A program made the position numbers and the translations under genes. A DNA stretch of 64,000 nt from Rotaria macrura (taxonomy: Eukaryota > Rotifera > Eurotatoria > Philodinida > Philodinidae). Below, piece after piece: positions 12,541 to 26,300 of the stretch (positions within the stretch are counted from its first letter, which is position 1; every line of letters starts with the position of its first letter). A model generated the notes under the pieces. The model saw nothing but the letters and a program-made list of their open reading frames with translations, was not told the origin of the DNA and did no database searches. The stretch lies in NCBI GenBank assembly GCA_900239685.1, contig OENT01000795.1, positions 8,443-72,442 of the forward strand, in the 5' to 3' direction.

Positions 12541-15500
12541 TTAGATGCATTTGCACAAATATTTAAGATTAATCAATGATATGCCATCGTCAGACACATT
12601 TCCATCGAGTTTCACAACACCATCTTGATTATCAACAGCGAGTAAATCACCCGATGCACCTTTACTGTCTCCGCCAATAACGTAGATCTTCAATATACAA
12701 ATAAATACATATTGTTTCGGTTTTCTTTTCAAAAATGAAACCATTACAAACTGACCTTATCGTTTAATTTTGGTGTAACTGGTTCCATATGATCCAACGG
12801 AATAACAACACGACGATCTTGTTGAGTGAAATGTACAGTACAAACACCGTTCTAGGAAAGAGGAAAAAGTTGAATATTTATTTATGATATAATCAAATAA
12901 CTTTGAGACGGAACACATTTAGAATATGATGGAATATTCTACGTAGAGTTTACGTGGCAATAAATCTCGGTAATGTGATTAACATAAATGGGAAAATAAA
13001 TGTACAGAAGAGAAGTTAGATGATTGTTTACGTTTCTAGACTTCAGTTCAAATCCTTGAAAAACGTTTTCTTCTATCCATGTGACAACTGTTACACGTTT
13101 GAAACGCAGCAAACTATATATTTGACATACGAAACAATCTGTTGAACGTTATTTTAGTCTTTATTGTGTAAAGTTAAGAAAACTTTAAAAATCTTTCGTT
13201 GAACTGTTATTTCTTATTTGACGACTTTTTTTTATACATACTGCATACATGAGTCAATTTAACACCAGTGTAACATAGGATGAGTTCCTTTTGAGATTTT
13301 ATGAATTAAAATGAAAAGAAACTAATCGATGTATTCACTGATCTTTATATTACCAAAGAAAGCGCCTTCCTTCTCTTGTAAAATATGTAAAGAAAGTGTC
13401 GAGTTTAATAGTTATTATTATATTGAAGAGTATCGCACACTGAAATCCCTTTTTTTCGTCTCTTGAACATGACTCAATACTAAAATAAAAACGACTACCT
13501 ATTGTATGAACTCAACCATATGAAAGATCATGACGAATTCCACGAGTATTCAATTATCATTACTGAATAGATAAATGAAGAGATGATCAATCTCAAACAA
13601 CAATCGTCACATACAGGAAAATATTGTGCTAAGCATCGGAAATGTCCATAGTCTCTTCCCCCAATTCACCTATTTGACGTTCCGAATAATGGTTACAAAT
13701 AAAAATAAAACATAAGAATACATTGAGGACATTTGAAATTAACCTTAGTCAAAACAATTTTGACATCGGCAGTCGACATACATGTAGTTCCGATGTTCAA
13801 TAGATAAAAACTGATAATTAATAAACAAGTTAACCTTTCAATGTTTCTATCTGATTAAACGACGCTCATTATGGACGTAATAAACGTTCGAATCGAAAGA
13901 GAATCCGTGTTCGATATGGTACTACTAGTCTTTTTCTCAATAGCACTGAAATAGGTGTTCAACAATCGGATTCACTTCTATCGATATCGATCGTTCGCAA
14001 TAGTATTGGATGGTGATCAATATGTTTGCCAATGTCAAATCAAAGATCTTCCAGAGTGGTATTCTGAATTTAATTAAAAATATAAATATCCCAACCGCAT
14101 AAGTACATGTAAAGTTGCATATAGAATAGAAGTTTCTATTGCATATGTTCTAAGTTTTTGTAATCAACATTAGGAAATAAACTGGATATCGCTATGTCGT
14201 GTGCATCTTTCAGTATACCCCACTTATAAAATATCTGATGAGGAAACTATTACATATTTATATTTTTATAGCACATGAATGAAATTTGATTTTCGAAAAG
14301 CTAATATCATATGTGTAGCCATTTCAGCCCCATAAATTTGACCAATTATCTCATTTAGAAATAGTGCTACTGTGTCAAAAAATCATACAAAAACATCAAT
14401 GATAAAACATTGAAAATAAGACGATCCACCGCCTTAGATATTTCTATGAAATCTGCTAGATTAATTCGTGGGTCTGGATGTTGTAATAAATGTAGTTTGC
14501 TTTAGAATGCATGCACTCATTCTCATGACCCGTTTTCGGTTGAACAAGACAATTAAAAAATTTAGAAACATGGCACGAAATAAATTTATGCCACAGGGGC
14601 TCTATTCTATCTGGATGACAGGACAAGTGAGTTCCCTGTTGATTAGGAACTTTTCAGAGATCAACACAGACAACAGTGCTTATTTCCATACTCCCGACGG
14701 TCATTTTTTCTTTCCTACTTTGACAAATATTTCCATGTGTTGGTCATGGAATTTGTTCGACTATACATGAAGAAATTTACACAAAATGGTACAAGGGATC
14801 GAGAAGAATATAATCTGCGATCGATTATTTCTTTTCCTTAATTATTCTCTAAAGAAAGATGAAATACAATTTTATCGAATTTGTCAGATCTAATTTAAAT
14901 CTTCCGTCGTTCAGTGTGACGTGCTAGTCAAACCTTATTCGATTGAATACATACTCACTCCCAAGTACGTGAAATATGCATCTTAAAATAGATAAAAGAC
15001 GCTATTTTGAACGCGTAGCACATATTACTTTGATGTGAAGTGATAAGCATGCTTTTCATTCCATTTTTCATCATAGTAGATCTGTTTGCATATTTTGAAT
15101 CTGAACTTTTCCCTTATTCGTTCTAAGCGACTCTTCCTGAGTAAAATCGTTGTTGTTATTTTAATAGGAAAATGCACTGTTGCACCGAGCTTTTCCATGC
15201 ATCACTTTTAGTACAATAATGAACAAGTTTCAGGATGGAAGCAGTTTTAGTAAAACATCTATTCATCTCAAAATCTGAAAGTTAATTTTCAACAAAACAT
15301 TTTTAGAATCAGAAAAGCAACCTTTTTGATATTCTATGATCATCCAGGAAAGTTTTCGATAGATCAACGATAAATCATAAATGGAGTAACATAATCTGTT
15401 GAACTAGTCTTAGAAGAAATTGAAGCTAGTGATTAATGAATTTGTTTTCATCAATCGATAACTAACTTACAGATATGCTTTGAATGACACCGATCATACC

Positions 15501-18500
15501 AATGTGAATAGATTCATCTTCATTCGATACTTTTATTCGTACATATAAACCTTCAGTGTGCCAGTCATTATTTGAGATAGAATCAAGATCTATACGAAGA
15601 TTTGTCTTGTTTTTCGATGCGAAATATTCAAAAATAAAAACAAACCGAAAGCAGTGGACATAGGAGCATATTGTGCACTTGGCGTAACAGGTGTTATATT
15701 TATTGATGGCGAATAAACATAACCTGAAGCTGATGATTGATCGCTTATCATATTATTACTTGACGATGAAAAGCCAGAACCTGCTGCACCTGGTGTTGGT
15801 ATATGAGAACTGTAGGCTATTGTATTCAACATAGAGTCGAGAAGATTTTCGTTTCTATTGAAAGATCAAATACATAAATTGATTTCTCTTACGCTGATAA
15901 TCCATTGTCATAGCTGGTGATGGTGTTGGATGATTTGAATACGGCGAATAAGCACTTGCTGAAGCATTTGAAACAACACTGGATGGTCCCCCTGTTGAAG
16001 CATGTAATGATCCTGATGCTGATGCTGTTGTTGATGATGAATTCGAATGAGACGAGGAGCCTGTTGTATTTGAACTTCCAAGACCGCTTGCTAATGTATC
16101 AGCTAAATGACTATACGATGGTGTTGTCGGATTTAATGTCGAAAATGGTGATGAACCATCATCATCGTCATAATCAACTCTAGTAGTAAAAGTGATTCTA
16201 TGAAATAGAACAGCAAATCTCGAATCAAACTTCAAACCTCGGTGTTGTCGCATATGTTGGATCCCAAGCTGATGCACCACCATGAGCATGTGGAGTCATT
16301 GAGCCATCATGACGAGGAGTCTAAAAACATAGATGAATTTCTTTACATTAGTTTATTGTTCGTTGAAATCGATTGTCTTGTTTTACAAACCATATTTCCG
16401 TAATAAGGTGTTCGCGATCCTTCATGCATAGGAGTTTGATTACCAATCATCGGCGTACGAGAACCAAAAGCTGCATATGATGGAGTTTGGGAACCATGGC
16501 GTGGTGTTGTAAAAGGATGCGGCGTTTCACCAACAGGACGAGGAACATTCCTAAGTTTACGAATTAAGTTTTGTTGTGACAATCAGAAATGCATCAATGT
16601 CAGTCGAATTAGTGAAATTGAACACATCGGGTTGGATTCGAATTCAGTCGCGTTGCACAGATGAATTTCTCTTTCTTGCAGTATCGCTTAGAACGCGCTG
16701 TTCGATACAGTAACGCATGTATTCGATATTTACTAGCACATTGAGCACAATCCAACTGGACTCCTATGTTTCCAGTTACGATCTATATTTATGTTGTTTT
16801 CTGACGAGATAACTAATCCGATTGAAAATTTTCTTTTCAACTTATAGCTAAGAATCATATTTACTTAATCTCAAGAGACAGAATGAAAATTATCACAATG
16901 CTAGTTTTTATGAGGAAATAGTTGTTTTTAAGTGGAAGCATTCGAAGTTTTTATGATTCGTCTAAAGTTTCAACGACATTGAATACTGCTATGATGAAAT
17001 AATATCTCCGTACAAACAAAAGTTAATGGAAATTTCATCATATTATAAGACTCTATCCCATAAATTTGACCAAAGTGGTTTTTTTCTATAGGATTGGGGA
17101 CTTAATTTCGAAAATCGTCACAAACAAGTAACAACTGTTTTAACTTTACATGTAAAATATATTGCTATCATTTTTTATTCTCTTTCGAATACTGAACACT
17201 ACAACTTTCTACTACAGTACTTTCAAAGTCTTTTCAAAGAACAATCCAATTGACTCTATTTTTTAAGTGGATCGTAGATGAGTTGTAGGTTATTAATGTC
17301 GACGGTGGAGAATGACTCGGAAGATTAAACTGAAATCTATCGGCTACAGAAAGTAAAGAAGTTCACTCATGCACTACTAATCTGTCCTATTTCCAGACCA
17401 ATATCATCTGTAGTCATGCATGCGTGTTTATATCAAGAGACATGCGTCGTTTCATTGAAAAAGGATACGAACGTTACAATTACAATAGAAAGTAATAAGT
17501 AATAAAAAAAACATACGTTATTGATACGATTCGATTTCTATCGACAGTAATTGTTTGACACTTAGCATGAAGTTCAATTTTACATGTTGATTCCGTCGCA
17601 TCTTTGACAATACCCACGTAACCTTTATACGGTCCTTGAGATATTCGAACTGTTTGTCCAATTAAAGCGGTATCACGACGAATATTATTTAAGGTCGACG
17701 ATGGTGCTTTAGGTCCACCTGTTCCCATGGAATTCGGTGTTCGTCCACCTGACGATCCTGGACTATTCGAATGTATTGATGATGAACCACTCGAAGATGT
17801 GTGCGGTGATGGTGATGCCATGATACGTGGTGACATATAAGGAGCATTCATCGATACTGATGATGTTACTGGTGAGACTTTTGATGCTCCACCAGCCAAT
17901 GACAAATTTCTTGCTTTAGATACAAATAAACCACCATTTTCAGTTAATGTACGACAAAATATGAAAACGAAATGACGATACAGATGCTTTATTTGGCCTT
18001 GACGATTCTTGAATGAAACGAAATAGATGAAGAAAACGAAAACAAAACTCTTACTGCAAATAGTCCATCATTAACATTAACAATATCACCAACATTTAAA
18101 TTATTATTTTGTGAATCAAGTGCTGTTGCATTTCGATTAATTCTTCTTTTTGTAACAGATTGTATTGGCACGATTTGAACTTTCCCATCCATGTTCAATA
18201 CATGTAAACGTTCTTTTTCAATGCGTATTATGACACCAACTTTATCAGCTCTTGAATAAAAATAATGGATGAAGCAAATCTATTTTTTTTGTCAAACAAA
18301 TAAAACCTACGATAAATTAACTAAATCTCGTAGTTGATATTGTCCACTGGAGTCAACACCTGTTGCCGTTTCCTTTGTTATTTGAAGATCTGATGTTCGG
18401 AGAGACATCTAATGAGAAACAAGAGGAAAACAAACATCATTTGTTTTATTTTATTTCACATGCATGAACAAACTTCGTCTTTCGTTCCATCGCTTAAGAC

Positions 18501-21500
18501 AGTCGCCTTTGTACCATCGATTCCAACAATCATACCAGTTTCACCTTCAAATCTTCCATTCAAAACTTTAACATGATTTCCAACGGAAAAATATTTTCGT
18601 AGTTCATGCGGTTTAAATGGTATTTCATCTTTTAATGCTTCGTGTTTCGGTAATATTCGTATTGAATCGCCATCGATGCCGACTATGGTACCTTGCAAAT
18701 TTATTAATTCACCTTCACATACTTCAACATGATCACCAGGTGCAAATGATAATAAATCATTTTTCGATGTTTTTCTTTTATTTATTGAAACTACACAAAC
18801 GTACAAATTGAAAAATTGAAAAAAACCAATAGAATCTCTCAAATTTACCGTTACTTTCAGGACCATCGAGTGTTTCTTCAAATTTATCTAATTCAGTTAT
18901 ACTTGGCGTTATACCATCAGCTGACTAGAAACAAAAAATATTGTTTCTCGTCGAATAAAATAACAAGACACCTTCGAATTTATTCTAATGTGACTGTTAC
19001 GCCTTCGGACTGCTTCATGCTGGCATCTATACCGATTGGTGTATGAGTGTGACAAGTATTTGTCGTAGAAATCAACATAGTAAATCTCAAGTGAACGACT
19101 CAATTATTCTTTAGAAAATCATTTAAGGCAAAGTCTCCTTAGAAATGTGATTAGGAAGTATATTCCATATGCATAATTTGATTGACAAGAAAAATATCAT
19201 CCATGAAAATGTCTCGTATACGTCATCGAAACAGATGTTAGTCGGATTTATTTCTTATTCGTTGTTACATGAATGAAAGAAATATGAATCGATAATATTC
19301 TTATCTAAAACAAAGAGCTTGTTTCATTCAATTCGTACTACGGAAAAAACTGAAAGGATGCTAAACTATTCAAATAGATAATCCCCAACGTTAGTCGCCT
19401 GAATATTGCACAAGTTCTTAGCTCAACATCGATGGAATGCTTGTTACCCTATGAATTTTGTGGAACTCACTTATGTTTTCGGAGAAAACAGTGATTGGAA
19501 GTTTAAGAGTGAAAATTTTGAAGCTCCCCCCCCCCCACAGTTACAGACAAGGTCACTGAGTCCAGATGCCGCCCTCCCCCCTTCTCATTAGATACCATAG
19601 AAAGCAGCGTATAAATCCATTATCGACATGGCAACCGGCATTCTATTATCGTGATATATCACAACATTATTTGCCGCTTCTTCCAATGTTTTTCATAAGA
19701 AAAATGAACAACGAAAAATGGAAACTAACGAGTGAATAGCAACAATGGAAATGAAAAATAGGGCCCCTGTCAGAGAAAGACAATGCGAAACAATTCTTCA
19801 TATTAAATTTTCTGTGTTTTCTATTAGCATATGAAGCTATAGATACGTGAGTTCCACATTTTATCGCTGACGCGGCTGCGCTAACTAGCCTTTTCCTAGA
19901 AAATAGCGAAAAAAGAAAACATTCTGCTCAAAATGTGACACATATAACGTAACTGTGAGAAGCTAGCTTAAGACAAAAAGGCTAACAATGAATCAGATTA
20001 TTTTGCTTAGCTAAAAACTAAACGCGATTGTATTCATAACTTACAACTGCCATAATTGGAAAATTTTTAATAAGAAATCCTTTGTCATCATATTTTCCAC
20101 CTTCGAATGTTCTGTATTCAGGATCTCGTTTTATTTGTCCACCAACAGCTCTAAAAAAAACGAGGAAAAACATTCGAATGAACCATTGCACAAATGAATA
20201 TTTACTCAATGGCTGTTTCATCGAATAATTTCGCTGGTGGTTTTTTGAAAGCAAAACGATTCTTCTTCTTAAATGCTAGATTTGATTTCGCTACATTATC
20301 CATTGCCTCATTTGCCGTATTTCGTGGGCCTCCACGTTTTCGTGTATAATCAATTCGTGGTATTAATTTAAGTGTAACCAAATTTTGAATCATGTCACAA
20401 TGTTCGACTTTCGCCAAATCGTCACGATAGATTCCACGTTTAACACGTACCCATGAACCTTTCTTTATTCCATATGTTGTTTTGACAACACGAAGTATAT
20501 CAGTCATTCCTTTAATTGGTACCATTTGCAGATTTTGAATATTTAGTGCCCGTATATCTTCACATGCTTGTTTAACATGATTGGATTTAAATGCTTCTAT
20601 ATAAATGTAGCCACGATCACCTTCTTTAACAACAACCGATTTTATTTGTAATGCCTTTTAAGAAAAAAACAAGAGTTCAATTTTTTTAATAGATGAAAAT
20701 CGAGCTGTATTATATTTTTAGCACTTTTTCATCATTTTCAAAGGTAAGATATTTTCTCATAAGTAACAAAGCCGTTTGTTTTTCTTCTCCAATACGACAT
20801 TTAACAGGCCAAAGATTAGGTGATTTGACATCAGGTAATAGACTTTGTTGGGTTATTTCATCGGCTACTAATTCTCCATCGTCAAAATCATCTAAATCAC
20901 CACGGCTTTTTGGACCATAGCGTTCTTTTAAATATTTTTCCATTTCAGCCGGATCCATTTCACTGAAACAAAAGCACCGAAATTCACTTATTTCAACAGC
21001 TACTTAATTGTTTTCTCTTTAAGGTACATTCTCTTGAAGAATAAATGTTGTTGTTTTTTTCAATCAAACTGATTAGCTACGGCAAGAAAAGGTCACTCAA
21101 TTAAGACACTGTCCATCCTAACTGAGAATTTGATTGATGAAACAGGATGACTCGTCCAAAATCCCACGTCGGATTATTTATTTGAAATTGTAGTGATAAA
21201 ATGATTTCATATTAACGATAGCAGAAGAATAATTATAAGGTAATTGCTTCGTATATAAACCGTATCATTTCAAAAATGTGTTTGTCCTACTCATAGCAAA
21301 TATTAAACTTGAGATAGACCTTGTACACTGAACAGCCAATAAGATCTACTAGTCTATTTCGTTAATTCGAAAAGTTCGACAAGATCTTTGGAAAAACACG
21401 ACCTTCATCTCAGATTTTCTCTAGACAACAATGTATCGCTGTATCTATTGTAGGCATCATTCATTCCAATTGGATATGATGTCGTATGATTCTGACTTTG

Positions 21501-22753
21501 CTGTCCTTAAGAGAAGATTTGGGATAGAAGTCGAACTTTGTTTCAGATTGAGTTCGATTCCACTCTTAAATAGAAAGAAGATGAACACGTTTCGTCAATG
21601 TAGCCGATACAATCGTCTAGAACATGATATATTTCAAAGTTTCTATTCTCAAAGAATTGCTATCGATGAGTAAACAATAGATAGTAATCAAGAAACTAAG
21701 ATGAATATACGAAAAATTCAATGTTGTACATCGCATCGAAGAGAGTTCATAGAAGTCTATCGTTCTTATAAATTCATTACTTTGCCCTAAACCTTGAGAT
21801 CATTCGTTAGTATGTTTATTTTTATTTACAGTTAAGAGTCAGACATTAGCATGGGTGACAACATGCGACTCATTTCTACCCACAGCATTACAGATGCAGC
21901 TTGTACAGCTATACCAGCACTACGTTTTTGTTTCAACATGTACTACAAAACACCCGACACATTATGTTCGGTATTTCTGGTCGATTGACTCATATTTTTG
22001 GTTAACTGAGGTGATCAACAAACCAGCAGTTTATCGATTACTCTTTTCGAAATCCCTGCGACCGTAAACTCTTAAAGCAAAATCAAAAATAGAAAACGAA
22101 ACCGAACTCTTCACGTATTGGGAAGTTTGGTCGTAGAGTTCGATAGATATCAGCTGCTGTTGTATCATGAATATCGGTTTGTTCAACGAATCCTTCTTCC
22201 GGTGCATCTTCCTCTTCCTCTTCTTCTTCCTCTTCATCAACATCTATGAAAATCGATTCAATAGATTTTGTCAATTTTTCGAAATGAATTTTTCAAACCG
22301 GCTTGATCAATAATAAAGTTTTTTCCAGATATTTTCTTTTTCTTTCGTTTATGTTGATGACTGCTTTTTTTTCGTTTACTTCTATTATCTTCTTCTTCTT
22401 CCTAAAACAAAAGAAAATAGTTCGTTTTCCTACGAATCAAAGCTTATATTTTAATTATCAATAGACCTCATCATCTTCTTCATCATCTTCGTCCTAGAAT
22501 AAAATAAGAGAGAGATTTATTTTCAATTGATCCATACACATGCGTTAACCTCGTCATCGTCTTCTTCATCTTCGTCGTCTTCTTCCTCTTGTACTGTTTC
22601 TTCTTCTTCTTCTTCTTCGTCGTCGTCTGAAGGTCTCCGCTTTTTTGATTTTCCTCGACCGATATCATCTTTGTGCTAATAGAATCACAACAAAAAAAGT
22701 CCTGTATTTTACATAGTAACCAATTTTTCACAAACTTCATCACGTTTGCTCAT
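12541..22753 (-). CDS. SUPT5H: Transcription elongation factor SPT5 (DSIF large subunit)
   Basis: Twenty exons can be placed: 22736-22753, 22550-22675, 22467-22493, 22299-22401, 22108-22243, 20725-20962, 20206-20654, 20045-20150, 18849-18924, 18474-18790, 18311-18408, 18055-18250, 17517-18007, 16391-16550, 16238-16320, 15893-16179, about 15646-15789, 15471-15589, 12756-12851 and 12541-12687. Every junction keeps phase, giving about 1138 residues (human SPT5 has 1087). The order is: a very acidic, basic-patched N-terminus; the conserved FIIDQADVDEE motif; the NGN domain that binds SPT4 ([12 protein letters not shown] onward); KOW domains ([52 protein letters not shown]); a CTR with SQTP/SRTP/NQTP repeats (P-TEFb-type phosphorylation sites); a Ser/Thr/Asn-rich segment; and the terminal KOW region ([22 protein letters not shown]). 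With SPT4 it forms DSIF, which controls RNA polymerase II pausing and processivity. The exon 16/17 boundary is uncertain: the best in-phase choice uses acceptor CACCAG before 15789. Confidence 0.95.
12852..15470 (-). other. 2.6-kb SPT5 intron 18
   Basis: The donor at 15470 (TCT then GTAAGT) and the acceptor before 12851 (CCTAG then AAC) join I-Q-S-I-S to N-G-V-C-T in phase, matching the conserved SPT5 order. This intron is about 50 times longer than several others in the gene. Inside I see no convincing exon, RNA gene or transposon. An open frame at 14468-14770 on the plus strand has no recognisable domain. Confidence 0.8.
16551..17516 (-). other. 0.97-kb SPT5 intron 13
   Basis: It separates the fourth KOW block from the SQTP/SRTP repeat exon. 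The joined codons read I-T-N-V-P in phase. No nested feature was seen. Confidence 0.8.
18925..20044 (-). other. 1.1-kb SPT5 intron 8
   Basis: It joins F-P-I-M-A-V to S-A-D-G-I-T in phase. It contains a poly-C run near 19527 but nothing recognisable as a gene. Confidence 0.8.
20963..22107 (-). other. 1.1-kb SPT5 intron 5
   Basis: Donor GA|GTTCGG and acceptor TTTCAG|T complete a GAT codon and link the acidic N-terminus to the NGN-proximal exon. Open frames inside (21431-21673, 21855-22067) show no known domain. Confidence 0.75.
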
Positions 22754-23305
22754 TGCGAAATCTTGAACCGATATTCTAGAACAAAAAAGAATCTTATCAC
22801 TCAACACAACTTTCATCTGACATACCTTAGATGCCTAGTTTTGATTTAACGTAACGTATGATCAGAAAACACGAAGAATGAGTTTATAAATAGGGAAGAA
22901 TCGCGTTGATTTTGATTAGATAAAGAAATTCGACCAATAGATAACGATGGGTGACATATAATTATGGATATGGCTGAATGCAAAAACACCGACTATTAGC
23001 GACATTTGTCACTAGAATCGACTTTTATTTTAGATGCTGCATAGGTGACCAATATAATCAATATGTGATTCGAATTGAAAAAACCCACGAAACATGATCG
23101 TAGGCTAATTGTTCACAGATATTATATGGTTAATCTTTTAAGATAAGACATGGTTGAATGTGAATATTTGAAATTATTTATTGTCAATTGCAAAACCGAT
23201 TATAAATTAAATTGCCGGCGATTTTTATCGGTTGAAATTTTTCAAACGATTTTATTATCTTCTTCAATATTGTTTTGATTTAACATTTAGTTTTGTAATA
23301 AAACA
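22754..23305. promoter_or_regulatory. Divergent upstream region shared by SPT5 and the cyclin-like gene
   Basis: The SPT5 start codon (22753, minus) and the cyclin-like start codon (23306, plus) lie back to back about 550 bp apart. Core promoters for both should be within this interval. I cannot define individual motifs with confidence. Confidence 0.4.
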
Positions 23306-26300
23306 ATGGCTTCGTTTTTCTACATGTTAACATATCAAGTAGCACTAGATGATCGAATCTTTTTCACTTCCGTTGAATTATTGAATAGGTCTGATTGATT
23401 CATTCACTATTTTTCCTTGCTCACTTGAAGAGTGGATATTGAAAGATATTTAGTTTGTTCAATGATAAAAGCATGTTCTTCGATAACCAAAGATCAAAAC
23501 AATCTGACCAACCAGTACGATTTAATTAAAGAAAAATATCTTCGAGATAAATACATCATTGCAGTGGCATGCTTTCAACTTGCAACACAAATTTGTGTAT
23601 GTTACTTTGTTTATCTATTTATCCTACAGTATCTACGATCACTAATAGATTCACATCATCGTTCCCCCACCTTCGGTCGACGCAACCATTGAACAAAGCA
23701 TAAACCGCGACACTGACTGAGTACAAGTGTGAGAGGAATGAGTGTTGAACTCTTTGGGTGAAAATGAATTCGATGAATTGCGAAAAAAAGGAGAGAACTT
23801 GACAGAAAAGAAGCAGTTGAACCAACAGAAGTAGGATGGAGGCAACCAACGCAGAGCGAAAAACATCACCGTAGAAAAAAAAAGAGTTCGTGCGGGCAGC
23901 AAAGGAAGATACTTACGAATAACAGGAAGAGAATTGAATACATTCCAATTCAACAAGCAACAACACGTGATAAATGACACTGATGTCGTCACATATTCAT
24001 TCACATGATGTGTGCAGATACATTCTAATAATCAAGGGGTTGGTCCTCGTCTACTGGTGGAATTTGACTTTTTTTCTTGATTTTGAGATTATTCAAGTAA
24101 TTCAAACCATCAAGCAAGACGATTAATCCTTCAGATTCGATCAACCAAAAAGTTCTCGAACTCGAGCGAATGTCGTCCGACAGGATTCGTTTACACTCCA
24201 TTACTTATCATTACACTCAGAACCTCGTTAATTTGGTGCGAAATATAATGTTGAGAATTTAGATTAGAAAAAATAATCTGATATTCTCTTTGCATCATGT
24301 AACAAAAAAGCTCTATCGTATAACTGGGTTAGGAGAACACGATAATTGTCGATCTGAACCAGATCTTTCCATCGGAAGAACAGCTTCAGACCGTATCTTG
24401 GGTTAATTGTCCTGATTAACCGAACTGTTTTCGAGCGATCATCGAATGGTGAACAGGAAAATGTTCGAGGGGATATTCTCAAAAGTCTGATTGCTTCCGA
24501 TTTGATATCACTTGCATCGTGAGAACTCACGATAAAACCTTTGAATTTGACACTTTCAAATAATACGAATGTGAAACATTAAAGTCGATTTTTATATCGA
24601 TTGTCCGTATAGAAAATACAATCTTAATGTCTAGAAATCGCATGAAAACTTTTTAGTATCGATGTTAATTTGAACTAGTAGTTTGAGAATAAACTATAAA
24701 GAAAAGCAGCTAAAACTCGATGCGTTTAATTGTGTTCAATTTCAGGGGATCGATTGAGACATGAGACTGATTTTGATTTATGAAATGAATCATTTTAGGG
24801 TCGTCCAATCGAAACACCTCGTTTAATCGAATATTTCAATGAGCTTGCACGAATGGATTCCAACATCACAACGATAACACGATTGAGTCGTGATCAACTG
24901 ATTGAAATTGAAATTGAAATATTAACAAGTATCGATCATAGATTTCCTCAATACACTCCTCATATGTTTATATCGTATTTTGTTCGATATCTAAGTCAGT
25001 TGTTTTCTTCNCAGATATTAAAGTCGAATTTTAGTCCGCTTGTTTCATTTTTTAATAATAGAACAATTTATTTTTCATTATTTTCTGTTTGTTTCAAATA
25101 TTTTCTATTCTAACTCGACTAGGATTTATTTACGAATAATAAAAATAGCGAAGAAAATATTAAATATTTATCTTTATAATTTTACGATAATAACTCTCTT
25201 CGTGTCAAAAGTTTTTGCATAGAAACCAGTTCGCCCGAGAAGAATGATGATTTTTCAAAAATGATTACGATCGCAGTAATAATCATTTTTGCAAATGGTG
25301 TAAACTGTTTGAGATAACGGCATTTAACCACTAGTTCAAAATAAGAGGTGACTGTACTATAAATGTCGATGATCGATATGCGTTTCTTCTGATACATATA
25401 TTCTCACATCGTTTATGCGAAATGTCAAAGAAAAACTAATGTGAAACATTAAAGTCGCTTTTATGTCGATGGTCCATATAGATAATACGATCTAAATGCT
25501 TAGGAATCGCATGAAAACTTTTAGTATCGATGTTCATTTGAACTAGAAGTTTGAGAATAATCGATAAAGAAATTCAGCTAAAACTCGATGCGTTTAATTG
25601 TGTTCAATTTCAGGGGATCGATTGAGACATGAGCCTGATTTTGATTTATGAAATGAATCATTTTAGGGTCGTCCAATCGAAACACCTCGTTTAATCGAAT
25701 ATTTCAATGAGCTTGCACGAATGGATTCCAACATCACAACGATAACACGATTGAGTCGTGATCAACTGATTGAAATTGAAATTGAAATATTAACAAGTAT
25801 CGATCATAGATTTCCTCAATACACTCCTCATATGTTTATATCGTATTTTGTTCGATATCTAAGTCAGTTGTTTTCTTCTTGCACGAAAATTAAACGAAGG
25901 ATAAAAGTTTAGATGCTGAAATAAAACTGATAAGTGAACGTCTACACAATGCATCGATGCTTTTACTTGTTCACATTTACTTACGATGGCATTCACTCAT
26001 TGAACTTCTAGCAAGAAAGGAAAGCGGCTCGTCGACAGCCAATAAACTACAAATGTACTCAGTATAATTATTTCTTTTTTCTTTTCTTGTTATTGACAAG
26101 AATCTATTTTTTATATACTAAGAGAAAATGTAACTCAACGATTACGTGATCCACTATTACTTGGCTCAGCGACTATTCTAGCAGCATCGAAAGTGTTTTG
26201 TCACGGGATGAATTCACAAGTTCATGATAAGGTTTTAACACGACTGTCGTTTTCGTAATCGATTTTCTCGAGAAAATATCTTTTGTTCCCCCATAGATTG

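Noticed and set aside
15917-16183. Plus-strand 88-codon frame
   Set aside because: It is antisense to the SPT5 CTR exon, whose splice phases and residues match SPT5.
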